NCBI GenBank assembly: GCA_023428265.1
Contig: JAEYYW010000148.1
Coordinates: 1-16,879, forward strand
DNA: 16,879 bases
From: Bacillota bacterium
Lineage (GTDB): Bacteria > Bacillota > Clostridia > Christensenellales > UMGS416
Direction: 5' to 3'
Shown: one piece after another, positions 5,810 through 12,112 of the stretch
Layout: each line of letters starts with the position of its first letter
Numbering within the stretch: position 1 is the first letter of the stretch
Notes under the pieces: generated by a model
The model's database searches: none
What the model saw: only the letters and a program-made list of their open reading frames with translations
What the model was told of the DNA's origin: nothing
Position numbers and translations under genes: made by a program

Positions 5810-6081
5810 TCGAGCTCGTGGATGACGAGGGAGGAAAAGAACGGTTTATCCTCATCGCAACGATTGAGCATGACAACCGGGATTTTGCCATCATGACGCC
5901 GGAAGAGGAAAATGAAGACGACGAAGAGCAGGCTATTGTAATTCTGGAGATGCTCGGCGACGACAACAGCGACGAGATGGAGCTGGTGAGCGTGGACGAT
6001 GACGATCTGGCAGAAACCGTCTTCAACAAGTACATGGAACTGGTGGAAGAAGAAGAGGGCGAAGGAGAGGGCGAGGAGTAA
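5791..6081 (+). CDS. DUF1292 family acidic protein (YrzB-like)
   Basis: This is a 96-residue, very acidic protein of the DUF1292 family, which has no established function. The family signature is clear: a beta-rich start VIELVDDEGGKERFILIATI, then FAIMTPEEE, and an AIVILEML segment, followed by a helix DLAETVFNKYMELVEE and an acidic Glu/Gly tail. The ATG at 5791 has AAGGAGG (5776-5782) 8 bases upstream and lies inside the end of ruvX, so translation is probably coupled. In many Firmicutes the order ireB-ruvX-DUF1292 is constant, which supports the call and points to a shared transcript. It is the last gene before the terminator at 6112. The acidic composition resembles proteins that bind basic partners, but no partner can be named from the sequence. 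Confidence 0.9.
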   Translation: MEDERVIELVDDEGGKERFILIATIEHDNRDFAIMTPEEENEDDEEQAIVILEMLGDDNSDEMELVSVDDDDLAETVFNKYMELVEEEEGEGEGEE

Positions 6082-6111
6082 TCCACCCCCCCCGCATGCA
6101 CCGTCAACCCC

Positions 6112-6144
6112 AACGGGGAGAGCCATAAGGCTCTCCCCGTTTTA
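6112..6144 (+). terminator. Intrinsic terminator after the ireB-ruvX-DUF1292 cluster
   Basis: AACGGGGAGAGCC (6112-6124) and GGCTCTCCCCGTT (6129-6141) form a 13-pair stem with an ATAA loop, followed by TTTTATT on the + strand. This is the clearest terminator in the window. The stem ends one base before the rqcH stop codon (6142-6144, minus strand), so the same hairpin probably also ends the rqcH transcript; on that strand the U-run is poor. Confidence 0.92.
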
Positions 6145-7896
6145 TTCCGGTATCACTTCAATTTCCCGAATCAACTCTTCGCGCGGTGTTACCGTGATCG
6201 TGCGGTTGGTCAGATAGATCACAAACCCGGGCCTCGCTCCGGCCGGTTTTTTCACGTTTCGTTTTTGTGTGTAGTCCACTGGCACACCGGAGGATTCCCT
6301 TGCCTTGCTGTAGTAAGCGGCCAGAAGCGCTCCGGCCCGAAGGGCCTCTTCCGTCACCGTGCCGCCCTTGGCCTTAATGATGATGTGGGAGCCGGGAATC
6401 TGCTTGGTGTGCATCCACACATCGTCGTTATATGCCAGTTTCATGGTCAGATAATCATTCTGCGCGTTGTTTCGGCCTACAAAAATGTCATATCCGTCTG
6501 CAGAGCGATAATGCCGGGGTTTGCTGGGCACAAGCTTCTTGCGGCTCCGGGCCGCCGCTTCCTTCAGATATCCCTGATCAGCCAGCTCCGCACGGATTTC
6601 ATCCAGCTCGCCTTCGGTCGCACTCAGCTCGATGTTGCTTAGCTGGCTTTCCAGATACGCAATCTCCTGGCTAGTCGCCTCGATTTGGGCCGCGAGCTTT
6701 TCCCTGGCGGTTTTGGCTTTGGTATAGCGCTTGTAGTAGTGCTGGGCATTGTCTGAGGGGGAGAGTGTCGGGTCCAGTTCGATTGTCAGTGTCTCGCCCT
6801 CCTCAGTATAATAGTTCAGCACCTCCACGGAGCTTTGGCCGCGCTGCACCCGGTGTAGGTTGGCTGTCAGCAGTTCTCCCTTGATCTTCCAGGATTCCAT
6901 GTTTTCTGATTTCTGAAAATCTTCGCTCTGCTTCTCATAGCGTTTCTGGGCGCGGCTCAGCGCTGATCCCAGCGCCTGCGTCATTGCGGCGCTGTTTTGC
7001 TTCAGGCGCTCCTTGCGGTCCCTTTCGGCATAAAATGCCTCCGCAGCCTCTGAAATGCCGGCGCACTCCCGCTGCTCGCGGTGAATGGCGCTGGGAAATG
7101 GAAGAAAATCGACCGTTTCGCCACCCCGCATCAGTGCTACCGGTGAAAACTTGCACTCCCTGATGGCGGCAAACTTTTCCGCGAGTGCGCTGGCTCCGAC
7201 TCGCAAGCCGGCCTCTGAAAACTCGCCGGAAGCCAGTGCGGGGTTGATGCCGGCCCCGGCAAGCAGCTCCTTTGCCGTGGCTTGCGCCAAGCCGGTCAGG
7301 CTGTCGCAAAGGGTCTGCCAGAGCGGCCTTTCCCGGCTTGCAGCCAGCAAATCCAGCAACTGGCTGGCGTCCAGCGCCGTCGGGTCCTTTTTCCCCTGAG
7401 AGGGTGGGTACTCATAAGGGATGCCCGGCAGCACCTCGCGCACCCGGCTTTTCTCCTCTGTAACGCGTTTCAGGCTGTCCACAATCGTGCCGTCAGGCTG
7501 CGTCAGCACGGCGTTGCTGTGGCGGCCCATCACCTCCACATGCAGCGTGAGCTCGCCGGCAAGGCCCAGTTCGTCTATCACACCGAAGCGGATGTCCAGC
7601 ACGCGCTCCATCCCCATCTGGGCCACGGAGAGCACCTTGCCGCCGATCAGGTGCTTGCGCAGCAGCATGCAAAACATCGGTGCCCGGTCCGGATTCTGTT
7701 TGGGAAACCGCGTTAAATGAACCCGCGCGTGATTGGCAGACGCGGACACCAGGAGCCTGTAGTTTTGATAATTGTTGCGAATCAACAAATGAATCTCATC
7801 GCGCTCTGGTTGAAGCACTTTCTCCACCCGGCCGCCCGCAATTGTCTCTTGAAGCTCTGCCGCAACCGCGCGCATCGCCACGCCGTCAAAGGGCAT
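6142..7896 (-). CDS. rqcH: Rqc2/RqcH family ribosome quality control protein (NFACT)
   Basis: RqcH binds the obstructed 50S subunit and recruits alanyl-tRNA to add C-terminal alanine tails that mark stalled peptides for degradation. Older annotations call it a fibronectin-binding protein. The 584 residues fit the family. The start MPFDGVAMRAVAAEL is the normal NFACT-N beginning, with VEVMGRHSNAVL at about 120-133. A coiled-coil stretch lies at about 390-440 (TAREKLAAQIEATSQEIAYL). The NFACT-R domain follows from about 465, with YDIFVGRNNAQND and VWMHTKQIPGSHIIIK. The ATG at 7896 has AGGAGG 8 bases upstream; a longer reading from 7926 would run through this site and is rejected. The position matching Asp97-Arg98 of the B. 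subtilis protein reads Glu97-Arg98. It runs opposite to both neighbours and is probably transcribed alone. Confidence 0.95.
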   Translation of the reverse strand: MPFDGVAMRAVAAELQETIAGGRVEKVLQPERDEIHLLIRNNYQNYRLLVSASANHARVHLTRFPKQNPDRAPMFCMLLRKHLIGGKVLSVAQMGMERVLDIRFGVIDELGLAGELTLHVEVMGRHSNAVLTQPDGTIVDSLKRVTEEKSRVREVLPGIPYEYPPSQGKKDPTALDASQLLDLLAASRERPLWQTLCDSLTGLAQATAKELLAGAGINPALASGEFSEAGLRVGASALAEKFAAIRECKFSPVALMRGGETVDFLPFPSAIHREQRECAGISEAAEAFYAERDRKERLKQNSAAMTQALGSALSRAQKRYEKQSEDFQKSENMESWKIKGELLTANLHRVQRGQSSVEVLNYYTEEGETLTIELDPTLSPSDNAQHYYKRYTKAKTAREKLAAQIEATSQEIAYLESQLSNIELSATEGELDEIRAELADQGYLKEAAARSRKKLVPSKPRHYRSADGYDIFVGRNNAQNDYLTMKLAYNDDVWMHTKQIPGSHIIIKAKGGTVTEEALRAGALLAAYYSKARESSGVPVDYTQKRNVKKPAGARPGFVIYLTNRTITVTPREELIREIEVIPE

Positions 7897-7931
7897 ACTC
7901 AGTTCCTCCTGGGTTAATACAAACACTGGAA

Positions 7932-7960
7932 ATTATACCCGATTCCCATGCACACGGCAA
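7932..7960 (-). promoter_or_regulatory. Promoter of rqcH
   Basis: On the minus strand TTGCCG (7955-7960) and a perfect TATAAT (7932-7937) are 17 bases apart, about 35 bases before the rqcH start codon. The region between rqcH and the GerM-domain gene is 143 bases. For the divergent direction I see only a weak candidate, TTGTCA at 7975-7980, without a good -10 box. Confidence 0.7.
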
Positions 7961-8039
7961 ACAGCAAACAACCTTTGTCATACCTACACAACCCCAGTCA
8001 TATGAATACCCAGAGACGTTTGCGAGGAGGTTGTTCAGG

Positions 8040-9005
8040 ATGGCGCGCCGAGTGATTGTGTGGCTGATGGTGCTCCTAACGATGGTGCTTCTGTTTAGCG
8101 GCTGCGGCAAAAAGCCCGCTGCCGATGTGCAGACCAATGCACAGTCAGACGAAAATGATGTGAATATGCGCAAGACGGTGCTCTATTTCCGCGATGCCAG
8201 CGGATATATTGTGCCTGTGATGAAGAAGATCCCGGTGGAAGAGGGGATCGCCAAAGCCGCGCTCTCCTGCCTGATCGCCGGCACCGACGAGGACGCGAAA
8301 CTGACTGCCATCGGCGTGACTGCCCCCGTGCCGGCCGGCACAAAGTTTGATCTGGACATTTCCGGCGGCAAGGCCACGGTTGATCTCAAGATGGCTAAGA
8401 AATGTGACGACAAGGCGTCTGAGGAAGCCATGATCAACTCGGTGGTAAACACGCTGCTGGAGTTTGCCACGGTAGACAAGGTTTCTGTGCAGATCAACGG
8501 CCAGGTGGTAACCAAACTGCCAAACGGTGCCGAAGTCAAAGAGACATACACCACACCGGTTCTGAACATCGAGCCAGCTGGCGCTCCGGACTCATCCGAC
8601 GGGAAGTTGGAGCTCTGCTTTGCCAACGAGGCGGGAAGGCTTCTGGTGCCGGTTTATCGTGTTGCCGGTGACAATGTGAGCCTGGCCAACACATTGGCCG
8701 AGATGATGAAGCCGGCGGAGGGGTCCGGGTTGTCCTCCGTGTTCCCGCCTTCCTGCGAGGTGCTGGGGGTTAACATCTCCGATGCGGGCGTGGCTACCAT
8801 CGAACTAAGTGGTGAGTTTTCCTCCATATCGGACTCACCTGCCATGGAAGCCATGGCGCTGCGGGCAATCGGCGTGGTCTGTAAGCAATTCCATGGAGTG
8901 AAGGAGTTCAAGATTGTGGCCGGCGGAAAGGATTATGAGCCGACCGTTTCCACCTCGACGTCAACGGCGGGCAAATCCGGCGATTTCCTGAACTATTATG
9001 ACTGA
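8040..9005 (+). CDS. Lipoprotein with two GerM domains
   Basis: GerM (GerMN) domains occur in a B. subtilis lipoprotein needed for normal sporulation and germination, and more widely in Gram-positive lipoproteins; biochemical activity is unknown. The product has 321 residues. The N-terminus is basic, MARRV, then a hydrophobic stretch to the lipobox LFSGC with Cys22, so signal peptidase II processing and anchoring on the outer membrane face are expected. The first GerM repeat is about 45-165 (VLYFRDASGYIVPV to QINGQVVTKLPNG), the second about 188-300 (LELCFANEAGRLLVPVYR to VKEFKIVAGG). The last 20 residues are Ser/Thr-rich. The ATG at 8040 has AGGAGG (8025-8030) 9 bases upstream; longer in-frame starts would destroy the signal peptide. 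The order with rph, rdgB and the phosphoesterase matches gerM-rph-ysnA-ysnB in B. subtilis, so it is the likely gerM counterpart. Confidence 0.92.
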   Translation: MARRVIVWLMVLLTMVLLFSGCGKKPAADVQTNAQSDENDVNMRKTVLYFRDASGYIVPVMKKIPVEEGIAKAALSCLIAGTDEDAKLTAIGVTAPVPAGTKFDLDISGGKATVDLKMAKKCDDKASEEAMINSVVNTLLEFATVDKVSVQINGQVVTKLPNGAEVKETYTTPVLNIEPAGAPDSSDGKLELCFANEAGRLLVPVYRVAGDNVSLANTLAEMMKPAEGSGLSSVFPPSCEVLGVNISDAGVATIELSGEFSSISDSPAMEAMALRAIGVVCKQFHGVKEFKIVAGGKDYEPTVSTSTSTAGKSGDFLNYYD

Positions 9006-9043
9006 CACGGTTGGCTGACGCTGAACCGGGCGCCACTCCCTAG

Positions 9044-9073
9044 CCCCCTCCAGCGCGGAGGGGGTATTTGTTT
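9044..9073 (+). terminator. Intrinsic terminator after the GerM-domain gene
   Basis: CCCCCTCC (9044-9051) pairs with GGAGGGGG (9057-9064) around an AGCGC loop, followed by TATTTGTTT. The stem is GC-rich and the tail is U-rich though interrupted. It separates the GerM-domain gene from rph, which has its own promoter directly after it. Confidence 0.85.
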
Positions 9074-9080
9074 ACAGGGG

Positions 9081-9109
9081 TTGACATTCCTTGTCGTTTC
9101 CCTTATTTT
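9081..9109 (+). promoter_or_regulatory. Promoter of the rph-rdgB-phosphoesterase operon
   Basis: A perfect TTGACA (9081-9086) and TATTTT (9104-9109) are 17 bases apart, directly after the terminator that ends the GerM-domain gene. The leader to the rph start at 9165 is about 50 bases. Confidence 0.65.
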
Positions 9110-9164
9110 GTGCGTATCCTCCGGTGTTTGCCGGGGGAACTCCAGCATACGGATGAGGTTGAGC

Positions 9165-9902
9165 ATGAGAGTAGACGGCAGGCAGCCCAACCAGCTGCGG
9201 ACAATCAGAATTACCCCGAACTATATCGGAAGCGCGGCCGGTTCTGTGCTGATCGAATGGGGACGCACCCGCGTGATCTGCACGGCGACTCTGGAGGAAA
9301 AAGTGCCGCCATTCAAGGCGGGCAGCGGGCAGGGCTGGCTCACGGCGGAGTACGCAATGCTGCCGGCGTCCACCTCAACGCGAAAACAACGAGAAACCCT
9401 GAAGCCTGACGGGCGCTCCATGGAGATCCGCCGCCTCATCGGCCGGGCCATGCGGGCTGCAGTTGACTTTGCTGCGCTGGGCGAGCGCACCGTCACGCTG
9501 GATTGCGATGTGATCGAGGCAGACGGGGGCACCCGCACGGCTTCCGTCACCGGCGCGTTTGTGGCCCTTGCGCTGGCCGTGGGCAAGTGGAAGGCTGAGG
9601 GGCTGCTTGACCGCTCGCCGATCACCGGCCATGTAGCAGCGGTTTCGGTGGGGATCGTGGGGGGAGAACCCCTCTTGGATCTTTGCTACCGCGAAGACTC
9701 AGGCGCTGAAGTGGATCTGAACGCGGTGATGACCGAAGACGGGCGCTTCGTCGAGGTGCAGGGCACCGGGGAAGAGGCGGCTTTCACAAAGGCCGAGCTG
9801 GACGCGATGCTGAGGCTCGCAGGCAAGGGCATCCGCAAGTTGGTGCGCGAGCAGAAGAAAGCGCTGAAGGGAGTCCAATATCTCGATGCTCAGCAAGGAT
9901 AG
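9165..9902 (+). CDS. rph: Ribonuclease PH
   Basis: RNase PH is a phosphate-dependent 3'-5' exoribonuclease that trims tRNA and other RNA 3' ends, working as a hexamer. The 245 residues match the usual 240-250. The start MRVDGRQPNQLR is the family N-terminus, followed by GSVLIEWGRTRVICTATLEE at about 26-45. The catalytic and RNA-binding block GRSMEIRRLIGRAMRAAVD is at 83-101, and LDCDVIEADGGTRTASVTG at 112-130. The ATG at 9165 has GAGG (9155-9158) 6 bases upstream; the reading frame stays open back to 9081, but those residues are not part of the family. It overlaps rdgB by 17 bases and is first in an operon with rdgB and the phosphoesterase. Confidence 0.97.
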   Translation: MRVDGRQPNQLRTIRITPNYIGSAAGSVLIEWGRTRVICTATLEEKVPPFKAGSGQGWLTAEYAMLPASTSTRKQRETLKPDGRSMEIRRLIGRAMRAAVDFAALGERTVTLDCDVIEADGGTRTASVTGAFVALALAVGKWKAEGLLDRSPITGHVAAVSVGIVGGEPLLDLCYREDSGAEVDLNAVMTEDGRFVEVQGTGEEAAFTKAELDAMLRLAGKGIRKLVREQKKALKGVQYLDAQQG

Positions 9903-10482
9903 ACTGGTGATTGCCAGCAACAACGAGCACAAGGTGCGTGAGATCAAGGCAATTCTTTCGGATAGGTTTGGCGGCATACAATCCATGGCCGAAGCGGGGA
10001 TCAATCTGGACGTGGATGAAACCGGCAAGACATTTGCTGAAAACGCCGTTCTGAAGGCAGTTGCGGTGGCAAAGGCTGCCGGCTGCTGGGCACTGGCAGA
10101 CGACTCTGGCATCTGCGTGGATGCTTTGGACGGCGCGCCCGGCGTCTATTCTGCCCGCTGGAGCGGCCTGGGCGACCAGGGAAACAACGAAAAGCTGATG
10201 GTAGAGATGGCCGGCAAGCAAAACCGCGCAGCCCATTATGCCTGCGCAATGGCGCTGGCGAACCCGGATGGTTTTGTGCTCACAGCGGAAGGCCGCTGCG
10301 ATGGCACCATCGGAACAGAGCCGAAGGGGCTACGGGGCTTTGGCTATGATCCGTATTTTATTGTGCAGGAGTTTGGCTGCGCGATGGCTGAACTGCCGGA
10401 TGATGTGAAAAACAGCATCAGCCACCGCAAACAGGCGCTGGAGGCGCTCCTCGTGAGGATGGGGGAGATGGGGCTCACATGA
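9886..10482 (+). CDS. rdgB: RdgB/HAM1 family non-canonical purine NTP pyrophosphatase
   Basis: This enzyme hydrolyses dITP, dXTP and ITP to the monophosphate, keeping deaminated purines out of nucleic acids; it needs Mg2+. The 198-residue length is typical. Motifs are SNNEHKVREIKAIL at 11-24 (usually TxNxxKxxE), FAENAVLKA at 50-58, the catalytic region ADDSGICVDALDGAPGVYSA at 71-90, GFGYDPYF at 151-158, and SHRKQAL at 179-185. The ATG at 9886 lies inside the end of rph, with AAGGGAG 12 bases upstream, a rather long distance; a GTG at 9907 is an alternative but would trim the N-terminus close to its first strand. The stop codon overlaps the next start as ATGA. The B. subtilis counterpart is YsnA. 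Confidence 0.96.
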   Translation: MLSKDRLVIASNNEHKVREIKAILSDRFGGIQSMAEAGINLDVDETGKTFAENAVLKAVAVAKAAGCWALADDSGICVDALDGAPGVYSARWSGLGDQGNNEKLMVEMAGKQNRAAHYACAMALANPDGFVLTAEGRCDGTIGTEPKGLRGFGYDPYFIVQEFGCAMAELPDDVKNSISHRKQALEALLVRMGEMGLT

Positions 10483-10946
10483 GGATCCTCGTGGTGTCAG
10501 ACACCCATGGCAGCCCGTCGGTGCTGCTGGACGCTGTGCGGCAGGCAGGAAGCACGGACATGCTTCTGCACCTGGGTGACGGCCAACGCGACTGCGCGGT
10601 GCTAGAACCTGTCTACAATGGGCAGATTGTCCGGGTGCGCGGCAACTGTGATTTTGGACCCTATGATGACACGGAGCGGTTGCTCCGGCTGGACGGTGCA
10701 ACCGTTTTTATGACACACGGGCATTTATATGACGCCAAAATCACGCTCAACAAATTATGGTTCAAAGGGCGCGAAATGGGGGCCGACATTGTCTGCTTCG
10801 GGCACACCCATGTGCCGCTGCTGGAAAAGCAGGGAGAGATGACCCTGCTGAACCCCGGGAGCCTGCGGCATGTGAAAACGTATGGCTTGGTCCGGATCGT
10901 CGGCAGCAGCATCGATGTGAGCATACACCGCCTCGGCGATGCCTGA
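10479..10946 (+). CDS. YfcE/YsnB family metallophosphoesterase
   Basis: This is a small calcineurin-like phosphoesterase of the YfcE/MJ0936 type; E. coli YfcE hydrolyses phosphodiesters in vitro, but the natural substrate is not established. All five metal-binding motifs are present in 155 residues: Asp8 and His10 in SDTHG, Asp34 in LGDG, Asn56 in GNCD, His80 in THGH, and His109/His111 in GHTH. NPGSLR near residue 125 is also characteristic. The ATG overlaps the rdgB stop as ATGA, so it is coupled to rdgB. The third gene of the rph operon matches ysnB in B. subtilis. After the stop codon lies an imperfect GC-rich structure without a U-run; no clear terminator is seen. Confidence 0.94.
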   Translation: MRILVVSDTHGSPSVLLDAVRQAGSTDMLLHLGDGQRDCAVLEPVYNGQIVRVRGNCDFGPYDDTERLLRLDGATVFMTHGHLYDAKITLNKLWFKGREMGADIVCFGHTHVPLLEKQGEMTLLNPGSLRHVKTYGLVRIVGSSIDVSIHRLGDA

Positions 10947-11034
10947 TGCTCCTGCCCATCGCGGCGTATGGTCCGCATAGGGGGGGCCAAGCATCTCAAC
11001 TCCATGGAATGATGTACTGACATCAACCATAAAC

Positions 11035-11063
11035 TTGCATCAAATCACCACAAAAGGTATAAT
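11035..11063 (+). promoter_or_regulatory. Promoter of the glycosyltransferase pair
   Basis: TTGCAT (11035-11040) and a perfect TATAAT (11058-11063) are 17 bases apart, 29 bases before the start codon of the GT2 gene. The leader is short and contains GGAGG. It very likely drives both glycosyltransferase genes. Confidence 0.8.
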
Positions 11064-11092
11064 TTTGCTTGAGCTATTATCCGGAGGATTGG

Positions 11093-12112
11093 ATGAAAAA
11101 ACTGCTGTCCCTCGTGGTGCCAGCCTATAACGAGGAAAAGCTGCTGCAAGGCTCCATAGACGCTATCGCCCGCGCAATGACGGAGGCCGGCATCCCCTAT
11201 GAGCTTGTTTTGGTGGACGATGGCTCCACCGACAACACATGGGGGATCATTGAGGCGTGCAGCAGTCGCAGGGATGCTGTGCATGGTGTGCGCCTCAGCC
11301 GCAACTTCGGAAAAGAGAGCGCGATTTTCGCGGGCCTCAAACACGCTGCCGGCGATTGCTGCATTGTGATGGACTGTGATCTTCAGCATCCGCCGTCTGC
11401 CGCCGTGCAGATGTACAAGCTTTGGCTGCACAACGGGTTTGACATCATCGAAGGCAAGAAGTCCAGCCGTGGCAAGGAATCGTTGGCCTACAAACTGAGC
11501 GCCGGGCTGTTCTACAAGCTGATGCGCGCGGCTTCCGGCATCAATCTGGAGAATGCGTCCGATTTCAAACTGCTGGATCGGAAAGTTGTGGACATCATCA
11601 AATCCATGCCAGAAAAACAGACATTCTTCCGCGCCATGCCCAGCTGGCTGGGATTCCGCACCGGGGAGGTCCGCTTTGAGGTCCCGGAGAGGGAGACCGG
11701 TCGGTCACGCTGGTCTTTCCGTGGGTTGGTCAAGCTGGCCGTCACGGCGATCACGTCTTTTTCGGCGCTGCCCATGCAGCTGGTCACAGTCTGCGGCGTC
11801 GCGTTCCTGGTTTTCGCGCTGGTGATGGCGATTCAAACGCTTTATATGAAGCTTTCCGGCCATGCGGTGGAAGGATTCACCACCGTCATCATCCTGCTGC
11901 TGGTGATCGGTTCCGTGATCATGTTCAGTCTGGGTGTGATCGGCATTTATCTTTCTAAAATCTACGAAGAAGTGAAGAGCCGGCCCAAGTTCATTGTCAG
12001 TGACCTGGCTGGCTTCCGCTCTGCGGAAGCCGGGAAACTTGCAGAAAATTTGGCTCAGGTTGATCATGAAGCCGCATGCAGTGGGGAAGGGCGGAGCCAG
12101 CTTGGAGCTTAA
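11093..12112 (+). CDS. Membrane-anchored GT2 glycosyltransferase (GtrB/DPM1-like)
   Basis: This type moves a sugar from a nucleotide sugar to undecaprenyl phosphate on the inner face of the membrane, giving a lipid-linked donor for a second enzyme outside. The sugar cannot be read from the sequence. The 339-residue protein starts with LLSLVVPAYNEE (4-15), has VDDGSTDNT at 41-49, RLSRNFGKESAIFAGL at 67-82 and the metal-binding Asp94-x-Asp96 in VMDCDLQHPP. Two transmembrane segments follow at about 218-247 and 263-289, the GtrB layout, then a cytoplasmic tail of about 50 residues. The ATG at 11093 has GGAGG (11083-11087) 5 bases upstream. The 3' end overlaps a GT-C type gene, the expected partner that would use the lipid-linked sugar. 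A promoter lies directly upstream. Confidence 0.92.
   Translation: MKKLLSLVVPAYNEEKLLQGSIDAIARAMTEAGIPYELVLVDDGSTDNTWGIIEACSSRRDAVHGVRLSRNFGKESAIFAGLKHAAGDCCIVMDCDLQHPPSAAVQMYKLWLHNGFDIIEGKKSSRGKESLAYKLSAGLFYKLMRAASGINLENASDFKLLDRKVVDIIKSMPEKQTFFRAMPSWLGFRTGEVRFEVPERETGRSRWSFRGLVKLAVTAITSFSALPMQLVTVCGVAFLVFALVMAIQTLYMKLSGHAVEGFTTVIILLLVIGSVIMFSLGVIGIYLSKIYEEVKSRPKFIVSDLAGFRSAEAGKLAENLAQVDHEAACSGEGRSQLGA

Noticed and set aside
6086..6093. Run of eight C as a possible phase-variation tract
   Set aside because: It lies between a stop codon and a terminator, where slippage would change no protein or promoter.
7680..8039. Long N-terminal extension of the GerM-domain gene
   Set aside because: The frame is open by chance opposite rqcH; the lipoprotein signal peptide and ribosome binding site fix the start at 8040.
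10945..10995. Terminator after the phosphoesterase gene
   Set aside because: GATGCT and AGCATC can pair and enclose GC-rich parts, but the inner pairing is imperfect and no U-run follows, so I did not list it.
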